From positions 1-64,000 of the forward strand of contig JARFNK010000020.1 of assembly GCA_029167225.1 (NCBI GenBank): a DNA stretch of 64,000 nucleotides, given 5' to 3'. Below the pieces are notes generated by a model, which searched no databases, was not told where the DNA came from, and saw nothing but the letters and a program-made list of their open reading frames with translations. This stretch comes from Sphingobium arseniciresistens (lineage in GTDB: Bacteria; Pseudomonadota; Alphaproteobacteria; Sphingomonadales; Sphingomonadaceae). The position numbers and the translations under genes are program-made. Shown piece after piece: positions 35,678-44,025 of this stretch; position 1 is the stretch's first letter, and every line of letters starts with the position of its first letter.

Positions 35678-36804
35678 GCCGCGATCCTGTTCGTCGTGGG
35701 CAGCAGCCCGTTGCGGCTCAGCTCGAAATCCTGCTTGAAGTCCCCCCGCACGATCCGGCTGGTGACGGAATCGACATAATAGAGCCCATCAAAGGCATGG
35801 CCCGCGCCGCGCACGCCAACGAGCTTGCGCGGCTCCAGCAACCGGCCATAGGCGCGCACGTCCAGCGTGCCCTTGCCCTTCACGACCTTGCCGGAGGACT
35901 GCGCGGCCTTCGCCATGCCGATCAGGATGCCCTGGATGGGATTGTATTTCGCCGTCTCCGTGATCGGCTCGATCTTCATTGGGATCGCCGGGATCGCGCC
36001 CAGCGGTGGGCTGAGCGGGGTGATGTCCGGCACCGGAATGGGGATCGGCACCTTGGTCTGCTGGTTGTGGATATAGACGATCGGCAGCACGGCCTGCGCG
36101 CTGTCATAGGTGAAGCTGATGTCCTCGATCGTCTTGGCCGCATCAAAGTCGAGGCTGAGCGCGGGCTGCTCCCGGCCGACCTTGATCTCCGGCCCCCAGT
36201 AACCGAAGGAGGTGCCCACCGTCGGGCCGGGCTCCATGTAGAAGACATAGCCCACGCGGTCCGCCAGCGACTTGATATAGGCCAGGTCCTTGCCCTTGTG
36301 CCGGGGAATGCTCTCGATCGGGATAGGCACGTCCAGCAGCACGCTGGGGATCACTTTGGGGATGATGCCGAGGAAGGCGTATTTCGCTAGGATCAGCATG
36401 ACGCGGGCGAAATCCGGCATGGCGGGATAGGGAATGCCGCTGAAGTCGATGAGGTCGAGCACCCGCGACAGATCCTCGCCGATCACCGTCAGCGAGGATG
36501 TGCCGGGCCGTGAGCCACGCCCAACCTCGTGATGCGTCATCACCCCGTCGATCAGGATCTGCCGCTGCGCCCCGATGCGGACCGCGATGACGACCCGGAC
36601 GATCGGGATCGGCGCGCCGGCGCTGACGAGGAACAGCGTATGCAGCGGCGAGCGCGTCGAGACGTCGAAGCTCAACTGGAACACGCTCGCGCCGCCGGCC
36701 GCCGTCGTGACGCTGACGGACACCAGCGCGTCGAGGATATCCTGCGACACCGCGATCGGCACGACCGGGCCAACGTAAAGTTCGAGCTGAACGGAATCAC
36801 GCAC
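35674..36804 (-). CDS. gpD/gp27-like hub protein, eCIS
   Basis: 376 residues from a GTG at 36804. This start is chosen because GGAAGGAG lies 8 bases upstream and the frame before it is nonsense. Motifs include YVGPVVPIAVSQDILDALVSV, DGVMTHHEVGRG, GEDLSRVLDLIDFSG and KDLAYIKSLADRVGYVFYMEPG, the phage late-control gpD pattern. It corresponds to the gp27-like half of VgrG/Afp8, the ring between tube and spike. It overlaps the LysM-like gene by 8 bp and the gpV-like gene by 4 bp. Confidence 0.82.
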   Translation of the reverse strand: MRDSVQLELYVGPVVPIAVSQDILDALVSVSVTTAAGGASVFQLSFDVSTRSPLHTLFLVSAGAPIPIVRVVIAVRIGAQRQILIDGVMTHHEVGRGSRPGTSSLTVIGEDLSRVLDLIDFSGIPYPAMPDFARVMLILAKYAFLGIIPKVIPSVLLDVPIPIESIPRHKGKDLAYIKSLADRVGYVFYMEPGPTVGTSFGYWGPEIKVGREQPALSLDFDAAKTIEDISFTYDSAQAVLPIVYIHNQQTKVPIPIPVPDITPLSPPLGAIPAIPMKIEPITETAKYNPIQGILIGMAKAAQSSGKVVKGKGTLDVRAYGRLLEPRKLVGVRGAGHAFDGLYYVDSVTSRIVRGDFKQDFELSRNGLLPTTNRIAA

Positions 36805-37153
36805 CGGCGCTGCTCCTTCCCGCCTTGCCAATGGCAATCTTAAGCCCGCGCCCCACCGGCTCCACCAGCGACTGGAACCCCTCGCCATTGGCATCGCACA
36901 GCCGCCAGGCCTGGGTGGAGTCGCCAAAATTATCGGCCGCGATGATGTCGATCCGCTCGCCCTGGCGCACGGCATGGACCCCAATCTGCTGCAGGTCATC
37001 GGCCTGCGGGATGAAGCGCCGTTGCAGATAGGTGCGCTGGCTCCCGTCCGGCAGGGTGATCTGCTGCAGGCCGAGGCCATGATAGCGGCTGGTGGGCGGA
37101 TAGGTGGTGGCCTCCAGCCCCGGCGCGGCCAGCAGGGTGGCGATGTCGGTCAT
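36797..37153 (-). CDS. LysM/gpX-like small baseplate protein, eCIS
   Basis: 118 residues. The second half (IGVHAVRQGERIDIIAADNFGDSTQAWRLCDAN) has the LysM-like pattern seen in phage tail protein X and in the C-terminal part of Afp7. It probably clamps the hub to the tube initiator rather than binding peptidoglycan. It overlaps both neighbours by 4-8 bp. In Afp7-like proteins the tube and LysM parts are often joined; here they are separate ORFs. Confidence 0.65.
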   Translation of the reverse strand: MTDIATLLAAPGLEATTYPPTSRYHGLGLQQITLPDGSQRTYLQRRFIPQADDLQQIGVHAVRQGERIDIIAADNFGDSTQAWRLCDANGEGFQSLVEPVGRGLKIAIGKAGRSSAGA

Positions 37154-37794
37154 GCGATTCCTCCGATGCCGAGCGTGTCGAGGCCGAACGCCGGCAGCTT
37201 GCGGGCGAGTTGTTCCTTGACGACGAGGTGATTGAGGAAGATCTGGCCGCCGCGCGCCGCAAAGCCGAGATCATCGACGGTCAGCACCCGCATCCCCAGC
37301 GTCACCGTGGCGCGGATCGGGTTGAGCGCGGGGTCGAACGCTTCCTCCGTCACCGAATAATCGGTGATGCGGACCGGCACGATCCGGTTCTTGCCCCACA
37401 CGAACAGCGTCATCGGCTGTTCCATGGGCAGGATCTCCAGCACGCCCTGCTGCGCCAGCCGATCGGACGACAGAAGTTGGTTGCTGCCCGGCGAGGTCAG
37501 CAGTTCCAGCGCGGCGAGATGCGGCCCGATGCCGCTCCGGGCCGTCTCCGCGTCGCCTTTTTCCAGCGCATCGGCGCCGTCGATCGCGGCCTCAATGGTG
37601 ATCGTCTCCACTGGCGGTCCGGTGAGCCGCAGCGCCTCCGACCTGTCGGCTTGCTCGCCCAGCGCCTTGGCCTTGAGCGAGCGGCTGAGGCGGGTGGGAT
37701 TATACTGCATCGGGATGACGCGGATGACGGTCGCCTTCACGGGATCGGCGACGACGATGCCGGCTTTGGCGAGGCGGGGGGAATTGTTCAGCAT
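37150..37794 (-). CDS. CIS tube-initiator protein (Afp7-like N-terminal part)
   Basis: 214 residues. The block VIPMQYNPTRLSRSLKAKAL is the marker of the CIS tube / contractile-injection N-terminal family, and PMEQPMTLFVWGKNRIVPVRITDYSVTEEAFDPALNPIRATVTLGMRVL matches the later conserved stretch. The family connects the hub hexamer and the inner tube. It lies 7 bp after the DUF4157 gene and overlaps the LysM-like gene by 4 bp. Confidence 0.78.
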   Translation of the reverse strand: MLNNSPRLAKAGIVVADPVKATVIRVIPMQYNPTRLSRSLKAKALGEQADRSEALRLTGPPVETITIEAAIDGADALEKGDAETARSGIGPHLAALELLTSPGSNQLLSSDRLAQQGVLEILPMEQPMTLFVWGKNRIVPVRITDYSVTEEAFDPALNPIRATVTLGMRVLTVDDLGFAARGGQIFLNHLVVKEQLARKLPAFGLDTLGIGGIA

Positions 37795-37801
37795 CGCGCC
37801 C

Positions 37802-39976
37802 TCACATCACCTTGAAACTGAGCGTGGCCTTTTCGACCACCGCGATGAACACCTTGCGATTGACGTCCTTGCCCTTCATGTCCTCGCGGCCGGTCTCGCT
37901 ATAATCCTCCGAGCCCTTGGTCGCGGAGGTGGCATCCCTCGTGCCCTGCTTCTTGCCGGCGGTCGTGGCGCGCTTCTCGCCCTTTTCTACGCCTGTGCTC
38001 TTCTTCACCGCATCCTGTTCCTCCACGCTCTTGCGGTCGGCCTCGGAGCGACCGGCGCTCTGGGAACTGCCCTTCTTGCTGCCCTTGATGTCGGTCTCGC
38101 CCTTGGAGGACGACGAGCCCTCGGTCTTGGAGCTGAATTTCTTCCAGCCCTCGATGGAGGTCTTGGCGTGGAACTTCCCCTTCACCGTCACCTTGCCGTC
38201 AAGGTCGAATTCGATTTCCATGTCGTCCTCGCCGGGCTTGAACAGGTCGAGGATCTTCTCGCCGATCGGCCCCAAGGCCTTCAGGATCGGGCGATATTGC
38301 TTCGGCGCGATCGACGGCCCGATCTTGAGCACCCAGCGCAGCCCCTTTTTGATCAGCCCTTCCTCGGCCTTCTTGAGCTCGCCGGTCAGCTTCGCGTCGA
38401 CCTTGCCAGTCAGGTCGAAATTACCGTCGGTCGTCTCGGTGCCGCCGGACTTCTCATTGCCCTCGGTCTTTTCCTTGAACTCGCTTTCGTCCTTGCGGTC
38501 CTGATGCTCTTCATTCTCCTCCTCATAGACCGTGGAGCCCTTCTGCTGCGCCTTCTCGCGCTCATGCTTCTTGGCGAGGCGTTTCTCTCGGTCCACCTGC
38601 CGGCGCTCCAGGATGCTCTGCTCGTCCATCACCTCGACAGAATCCTCGCTGAAATCCTCATGGGTGTCGGTCTTGGAGGCGACATCCTTGTGGCCTTTTT
38701 TCTTCGTGTCGCGCCCCTCGGTCTTGTCGGTATCCGCGCCGATCTCGGCCGCGCGGACGGTCACGTCGAGTTCGGCCAGCACGCTGGACTTGAGCGGATC
38801 GATCTTGGGATAGTTGATCGGGTCGGTGGGCGTGTGGAGGTCCGTGGGCGGCGCGATGATCCCATCCTTGTCGATCGGGCCGACCTGAAGCGAGGCGAAG
38901 CCCTGCCCGCCGGTATCGCGCGGATGGTTGACCGGCGCCTTGCCCAGTGGCTGCGTCTGGCCGGGCTTGAGCGCCAGATCCTCGTCGCTCGCCACCGTCT
39001 GCGCCTGCGCCGCGCCATCCGGGCGGAAGGAGAGGCTGCGCAGCAGCACCGCCTGCTCGCCCTGCGTCACCCGCGGATCGCCCCGCAGCGTGTAGCCCGC
39101 CGACCAGCTCAGCGGCACATCCGCATCCTTGGCATCATAGGCGTCGCTCAGCAGCGTCATGAGCTGCTTATATTCCTCGCCGTGGAAATTATCCTTCAGC
39201 TCGTCGCGGCCGACCTGCTTCACCAGCCACTGCCGCTCGGGCATCGTCGCATCGCGCAGGATGGTGAGGATCGCCTGTTCGTCCTCGTCCAGGGTTGCGC
39301 CGGAGATCATCTCGTCGATCAGCAGCTTGCGCATCTCGAGCGAGGTCATCTTCTTGGGTGAGAGCTTCTTGTGGCGGCCGGTGCTGACCACCTGCCGCGC
39401 CTTGTCGTCGCCTTCCATCCCGCCTTCGGTGGTGCCGCGTTCCTCAAGGCCCGCCAGATAATCGTCCAGTTCCGTCTTGTCGTAGCTCCCCTCGCCCACC
39501 AGCCGCGCGAACCATTCGCCAACGCCGATCCGCCGGACGACGCCCGAGCCATCCTGCCCCCTGTCCTGCGCGACCACATGGGCGAGTTCATGCGTGAGCA
39601 GGCCAGGCTCCGCCTCCGGCATGGCGATGTGATGATCGACGGCAAAGGCCCGCGCGCCGATGCTGTTTGCGGCCACAGCGGCGTCGGCGCCCCGATGCAT
39701 CCGCACATGGGAGAAATCATGATCGAAGGCAGCGCCATAGCGGCGCTGGTCCCTCTCGGACAGCGGCTCGCCATCGCCGCGCAGGGCCGATGAAACGATC
39801 CGGGGTGCCGGACTCGTCTCGACATCGCTCTTGCTCGTCGCCTCGACCGCTGGCCGACCACCAAGCCCCAGCCGCCGTTCCGCCTGCCGGGCATGGACGT
39901 CCGCGCTGCGTTCAGCCTCGGCATGGGCATGGCCAACGCCGAGTTCGCCCGTCACCACCTCACGCGCGCCGCTCAT
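37802..39976 (-). CDS. DUF4157 (eCIS-core) protein with HELAH motif and long charged tail; putative cargo or tape measure
   Basis: 724 residues. Residues about 58-140 are the DUF4157 domain common in eCIS-associated proteins (FDHDFSHVRMH, ARAFAVDHHIAM, LLTHELAHVVAQ), with a zincin-like HExxH at 129-133. The rest is unlike any family I know: a helical region, then about 420-720 extremely rich in K, E, D, S and T with little hydrophobicity, broken by a short fold near 555-640. It overlaps the tiny ORF upstream and the tube-initiator follows 7 bp later. DUF4157 has been linked to effectors loaded in eCIS, so cargo is the first guess; a ruler role is possible because no other long helical gene exists here. 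Confidence 0.72.
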   Translation of the reverse strand: MSGAREVVTGELGVGHAHAEAERSADVHARQAERRLGLGGRPAVEATSKSDVETSPAPRIVSSALRGDGEPLSERDQRRYGAAFDHDFSHVRMHRGADAAVAANSIGARAFAVDHHIAMPEAEPGLLTHELAHVVAQDRGQDGSGVVRRIGVGEWFARLVGEGSYDKTELDDYLAGLEERGTTEGGMEGDDKARQVVSTGRHKKLSPKKMTSLEMRKLLIDEMISGATLDEDEQAILTILRDATMPERQWLVKQVGRDELKDNFHGEEYKQLMTLLSDAYDAKDADVPLSWSAGYTLRGDPRVTQGEQAVLLRSLSFRPDGAAQAQTVASDEDLALKPGQTQPLGKAPVNHPRDTGGQGFASLQVGPIDKDGIIAPPTDLHTPTDPINYPKIDPLKSSVLAELDVTVRAAEIGADTDKTEGRDTKKKGHKDVASKTDTHEDFSEDSVEVMDEQSILERRQVDREKRLAKKHEREKAQQKGSTVYEEENEEHQDRKDESEFKEKTEGNEKSGGTETTDGNFDLTGKVDAKLTGELKKAEEGLIKKGLRWVLKIGPSIAPKQYRPILKALGPIGEKILDLFKPGEDDMEIEFDLDGKVTVKGKFHAKTSIEGWKKFSSKTEGSSSSKGETDIKGSKKGSSQSAGRSEADRKSVEEQDAVKKSTGVEKGEKRATTAGKKQGTRDATSATKGSEDYSETGREDMKGKDVNRKVFIAVVEKATLSFKVM

Positions 39977-40161
39977 GGCCTGTCTCCCCGTACAGAATCC
40001 CGCACGGCACCGCGCACGGCATCGTCCACCGCCATCCGGTCGGGCGTGCCCTCATAGGCACCCAGCCGCTCGGCAAGGCGTTCGCGGAAGCCGGCCTCGT
40101 CAAAGCCGCGCCCGACGAGGCGGATGGCGTCGATCCGCACGATGGTCCGCCGCCGGCTCAT
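39973..40161 (-). CDS. Small basic hypothetical protein in the eCIS operon
   Basis: 62 residues, starting at the ATG at 40161, which overlaps the ATPase stop (ATGA), and ending with a stop that overlaps the DUF4157 ATG (ATGA). The sequence is arginine-rich (SRRRTIVRIDAIRLVGRGFD) with a predicted helix (GFRERLAERLGAYEG). The double ATGA overlap argues strongly that it is translated. It might be a loading adaptor or chaperone for the DUF4157 protein; no family was recognised. Confidence 0.6.
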   Translation of the reverse strand: MSRRRTIVRIDAIRLVGRGFDEAGFRERLAERLGAYEGTPDRMAVDDAVRGAVRDSVRGDRP

Positions 40162-42026
40162 GCCTGGCCCTTCGCAAGCTGGAGGTGCATGGGCATCTGC
40201 TCGGTCTTCGCGCTTTCGGTCGCGATCGCGCGCAGCAGGTGGGCAGAACCGATCTTGCCGCCCTCGGCCGCCGCCAGGAAGGCAGCATTGAGCGCGATGT
40301 TGCGGATGCTGCCGCCCGCGACGGAGAGCCGGCCCAGCTCGTCCCAATTGGGCGCATCGACCAGTTGGTCGCTCGGCAACGCCCGGCGCCACAGCTCCGC
40401 GCGCAGTTGCCGGTCCGGGAAAGGGAAGTGGATGATATAGCGGATGCGCCGGAGGAAGGCGTCGTCCAGCCCGCCCTTCTGGTTGGTGGTCAGGATAGCG
40501 AGGCCGCGATAGCGCTCCATCCGCTGGAGCAGGTAGCTCACCTCCATATTGGCGTAGCGATCATGGCTGTCGCGTACTTCGCTGCGCTTGCCGAAGATCG
40601 CGTCCGCCTCGTCGAACAACAGCACGCTGCCGCCCGCCTCGGCACCGGCAAAGACCCTGTCGAGATTCTTGCTGGTCTCGCCGATATATTTGCTGACTAC
40701 CTGAGAGAGGTCGACATGCAGCAGGTCCAGCCTCAGCGCGCCCGCCAGCGCCTCGGCCGCCGTCGTCTTCCCCGCGCCGCTCGGTCCGGAGAACAGGGCA
40801 GTAATGCCAAGGCCCCGCCCGCTGGCGCCCTCCATCCCCCAGCGGCCATAGACGGTCGCCTGATGCACGACCTGATCCTCCAGTGCGTCCAGCGACGCGC
40901 GCTGCGCGGGGGGCAGGACGAGATCGTCGAGCCCCAGTTTCGGCATGATCCGTGTGACATTGCCGCCAAGGTCGCGACGCGCGCGGATCCGTGCCTCGTT
41001 CCAGGCGGCCTCGATCCGGCGAGGGCCTTCCGCAAGCGAGCGCGCTTCGGCAGCAGCATGGAGCAGGTCGGCGGGATCGAGGGAGAACTGGTAGGCGAGC
41101 CGGGCGATCCCCTCTCCCTCTTCCGGTACTTCCAACGCGCGCGCCCAAAGCGACTGCCGGGCCGCATAGCTGAGCGCAGGCAATTCGAAGAGCGCGACGG
41201 GCCGGGAGAGGTCGGCGGTTCCCCCGGTCAGGACTAATGGCGGCTCGAACTGTTCGGCAAAGCCCTCGACCGGAGCGAAAGCCATGTCCGGCCCGGCACC
41301 CGTCACGGGCAGGTCGATCACCGGAAGCGCGCCGCAGAGCAGGGTTTCACGCTCCCACAGCCGCGCCAGTGCGCGCTGCTTCTCGCCTCCGGGGGGGATG
41401 TCACCGGCATTGACGAGCCAGGGTGACAGACCAAGAGCGAGCGCCGCGCGGCGCGCGACCATAAGGCGGCCCATGCGATCGACGCCGCGCAGCAGGATCA
41501 CGGGCGCGTCCCGTGCGCCGCGCAGGCGGCTGGCGATCCCCTGCGCGATCTCCTCCCAGCTTGCGGGCAACATGTCCGGCGTGGTGAGCGGCTTGGCCCC
41601 GCGCGCCGCGCTGCTGCAGCTGTCAGACAGGCCGGCGAGCCAGTCACACAGCCAGGGGTCGATCGACAGCGGCGCTGCGAGCCAGCTCCCGGCGCTCGAC
41701 CAGTTGAGCAGCGACCAGCGCTGGAGCGCTGCGTCTGGGGCAAAGGCATCCCAACTGCCCCCCTCGATCCGCGCCATCGCCAGGGCCGGGGTAAGCCCAC
41801 CTTCCGCGCCCAGCGCGACCGCAATCCGGGGGTCGAGGACAACCGCAGCCGCCATCAGCACAAGATCTATCTCGAAGGGGCTGAGCGAGAAGCGCTGCTG
41901 CAGGATGGCGATGCGCGTGCCAGCTTCCGGTTCGTTAGCGGCCGGCGCAGCCTCTCCACGCCAGCGATGCGCTGCACTGGCAATCGCCCCGATCAGGGCG
42001 GCGCGGCTGTCTGCACGCCCGCTCAC
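40158..42026 (-). CDS. AAA+ ATPase of the eCIS (Afp15-like)
   Basis: 622 residues from a GTG at 42026 that overlaps the terminator gene's stop (GTGA); the longer frame up to 42416 is a shadow of that gene and is rejected. The N-terminal 400 residues form a degenerate ATPase-like/winged part. The C-terminal AAA+ module has Walker A GPSGAGKT at 414-421, Walker B VLLFDEAD at about 468-475, sensor TTN near 513 and arginine finger RRIR near 526. An Afp15-like ATPase is a hallmark of eCIS and is absent from phages and T6SS bodies. It is thought to help assembly or cargo loading. Confidence 0.9.
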   Translation of the reverse strand: MSGRADSRAALIGAIASAAHRWRGEAAPAANEPEAGTRIAILQQRFSLSPFEIDLVLMAAAVVLDPRIAVALGAEGGLTPALAMARIEGGSWDAFAPDAALQRWSLLNWSSAGSWLAAPLSIDPWLCDWLAGLSDSCSSAARGAKPLTTPDMLPASWEEIAQGIASRLRGARDAPVILLRGVDRMGRLMVARRAALALGLSPWLVNAGDIPPGGEKQRALARLWERETLLCGALPVIDLPVTGAGPDMAFAPVEGFAEQFEPPLVLTGGTADLSRPVALFELPALSYAARQSLWARALEVPEEGEGIARLAYQFSLDPADLLHAAAEARSLAEGPRRIEAAWNEARIRARRDLGGNVTRIMPKLGLDDLVLPPAQRASLDALEDQVVHQATVYGRWGMEGASGRGLGITALFSGPSGAGKTTAAEALAGALRLDLLHVDLSQVVSKYIGETSKNLDRVFAGAEAGGSVLLFDEADAIFGKRSEVRDSHDRYANMEVSYLLQRMERYRGLAILTTNQKGGLDDAFLRRIRYIIHFPFPDRQLRAELWRRALPSDQLVDAPNWDELGRLSVAGGSIRNIALNAAFLAAAEGGKIGSAHLLRAIATESAKTEQMPMHLQLAKGQA

Positions 42027-43318
42027 GCCGGCACCGTGATGAATTGCGTGGGATCGAACACCGGCGGGACGGCGAGCCGGTCGATCAGCCAGCTGTCTAC
42101 GCCGTCGATGCGCAGCCGCGCGGCCTGGCTGCCCGGCTGCAGCCGCTCGAAGCGGAAGCGCAACTGGTTGCCAGCCACCGCCAGGTCGAGCGCCGTCGCC
42201 TCGCGCCCGCCAATGGTGAGCGTCGCGAACTGGCCGGGGCGGACATTGGGGACGAGTTGAAGATCGATCGTCACGCTCTGGTCTCCCGCGCGGGCCATGG
42301 CGGCAGGCGGCAAGGTCATGCGCGGCGCGATCGCGACGCCCAGCCCGTTGGTGCGGCGCGGCGAAGGCTCTCCGGCACGCTGCACGTCCAGCTCGACCGT
42401 GAACGGCCCGGCACACCAGGCGGCGGGCGCATTGGGGATGGTCACGCGCACCCGGTCATGCGCGACATCGGCTGCCGCGACCGGTACCACGATGGGCGCG
42501 GCAAGCCGGGCGCTGGTGAAGCGCGCCGTCACCGGATTGCCATCCAGATGATGGCCGCGCAGGGTGATCGCCTCGCCCAGCCGCACGCTCGGCTGCTCGG
42601 CCGGCAGGATGACGGCAGTGATCCCCGGATAGGGCGGCACGAGATCGGGCTGGACGTCGACGCCGCGATTGTCCGGGCCGAGGGTCAGCACCGGCAGCGG
42701 CCTGACGGCGGGATCGCGCCGCTCGATAATGACGACGCTCGCCATATAGGTCGCCGCGCTACGCAGGTTCGTCTGGCAGGCCGTCCACAGGCGGGATTGT
42801 TCGTCCAGCGACATGTAGACCGGCGTGATCCGCACCTGCTCGAGCTGGTCGGCCAGGAAGGTCTGCCCCAGCGACTGGAGTGAAGGCGGCAGGTCGCCGC
42901 CGATCGCGGGCATCGCGTCGAGCGCCGTGCGGATCTCGGCCCGGCTGATGACGGGATGCTCATGCAGGATCTGCATCGCATAGCCGAGCAGGATCTCGCC
43001 ATGCAGGTCGGCGCTGCCATGGGCGCTGATCAGATAATGGAGATCCAGCGCCAGCGGCGTGTTGGCGACCCGTCGGCCGGCCGGATCACGCGTCGGCAGG
43101 AATTCGTTGACCAGCCCCAAATTGGGGCTGACGCCGTGGAGGAAGATGTTGAGGGTCGAGTCCGCCTCGGCGCGCAGCCCCTCGGTAATGTCCGGCGGCC
43201 GCGCCCGCACGTTGACATTGCCGCCCAACGTGCCGGAGACGTCGGCATCGACGAGCCCGTCGTTCAGGATATCGCGCAGGATCTGCGTCACCCCGGCAAT
43301 GGCAAGCGCGCTGCTCAT
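42023..43318 (-). CDS. DUF4255 (Pvc16/Afp16-like) tail terminator, eCIS
   Basis: 431 residues. The first 190 match DUF4255: LAIAGVTQILRDILND, TLNIFLHGVSPNLGLVN, LALDLHYLISAHG and LLGYAMQILHEHPVISR. The Afp16/Pvc16 family caps the end of tube and sheath and fixes particle length. The remaining ~240 residues form two or three beta-sandwich-like segments (VRLGEAITLRGHHLDGNPVT looks Ig/IPT-like), longer than the minimal family and possibly surface exposed. It overlaps both neighbours by 4 bp. Confidence 0.85.
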   Translation of the reverse strand: MSSALAIAGVTQILRDILNDGLVDADVSGTLGGNVNVRARPPDITEGLRAEADSTLNIFLHGVSPNLGLVNEFLPTRDPAGRRVANTPLALDLHYLISAHGSADLHGEILLGYAMQILHEHPVISRAEIRTALDAMPAIGGDLPPSLQSLGQTFLADQLEQVRITPVYMSLDEQSRLWTACQTNLRSAATYMASVVIIERRDPAVRPLPVLTLGPDNRGVDVQPDLVPPYPGITAVILPAEQPSVRLGEAITLRGHHLDGNPVTARFTSARLAAPIVVPVAAADVAHDRVRVTIPNAPAAWCAGPFTVELDVQRAGEPSPRRTNGLGVAIAPRMTLPPAAMARAGDQSVTIDLQLVPNVRPGQFATLTIGGREATALDLAVAGNQLRFRFERLQPGSQAARLRIDGVDSWLIDRLAVPPVFDPTQFITVPA

Positions 43319-44025
43319 CGCCGCCCTGCCCTGCGATCGGCGAGATAGGAGGACAGGGTTACGGTCCGCTCGCGCCGCATCGGCGCCGGCCCCGCTCCAG
43401 GCTGCATCGGGGGCACGAGTTCGATACGGCCGATTTCGATGATGAGGGTTTCACTTTCGTCCTCACCGCTGTCTGGATCGGCGGAGGCGGGATTTGGCCG
43501 AGAGGGTGTTGACGAGCCAGCCTGTTGAGATTGAGAAGGCTCCCCTTCGCCCTGAATGGGCGCGGACGGGAATGTCGGCGCGGCAGGCACGGGCCTCATC
43601 GCTACGGTGGCTTCGACCTTTGGTCCGTTCAACCCTTGGATCGGAGTTTCGCCAAGGGAGGCGGGCTTCAGCGGCTTTATGGGATGGTCCTCCCCCCGTC
43701 CCGATGGCTCCCCCCCTGTCGCGAGGAAGGCAGGCGATTGCAGCTCAGGCGTCTGACGGAGCATGGCAGGCTGCTGCGACACGGCGACCTGCGCCGAAGG
43801 ACTGGCGCGTGCCGGCGTGGGGCCATGTTCATCCACATCTGCCGAGATTGCGCGGCGGGCCTGCACCGGGCGATCTTCCACCAGATGCTCCTCCACCACC
43901 TCGCCGGCCCAGTCGGAATCCTCGCCAGCCGCCACCGCCGCGGGCTGCGCCGGCGCACGCAGGCCCGGTTCGCCCGAGGCATCGCCGGCGACGCGCGCGA
44001 TCAGCCTGTCGAGCACGCCGCTCAT
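43315..44025 (-). CDS. Mostly disordered hypothetical protein in the eCIS operon
   Basis: 236 residues from the ATG at 44025, overlapping the zinc-ribbon gene's stop. It opens with a short amphipathic helix (SGVLDRLIARVAG), then about 160 residues rich in P, A, S, E and Q with no fold visible, then a beta/acidic block (DESETLIIEIGRIELVPPM) and a basic end (RTVTLSSYLADRRAGRR). The ordered ends with a flexible middle suggest a linker between two particle parts. No family was recognised. Its place between the zinc-ribbon and terminator genes is the only functional clue. Confidence 0.6.
   Translation of the reverse strand: MSGVLDRLIARVAGDASGEPGLRAPAQPAAVAAGEDSDWAGEVVEEHLVEDRPVQARRAISADVDEHGPTPARASPSAQVAVSQQPAMLRQTPELQSPAFLATGGEPSGRGEDHPIKPLKPASLGETPIQGLNGPKVEATVAMRPVPAAPTFPSAPIQGEGEPSQSQQAGSSTPSRPNPASADPDSGEDESETLIIEIGRIELVPPMQPGAGPAPMRRERTVTLSSYLADRRAGRR

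Noticed and set aside
36805-37080. N-terminal extension of the gpD-like protein
   Set aside because: Composition is shadow-like and overlaps the LysM-like gene. The GTG at 36804 has a strong ribosome site.
42027-42416. N-terminal extension of the eCIS ATPase by 130 residues
   Set aside because: The stretch is a shadow of the DUF4255 gene; a GTG overlapping that gene's stop gives a sensible start.
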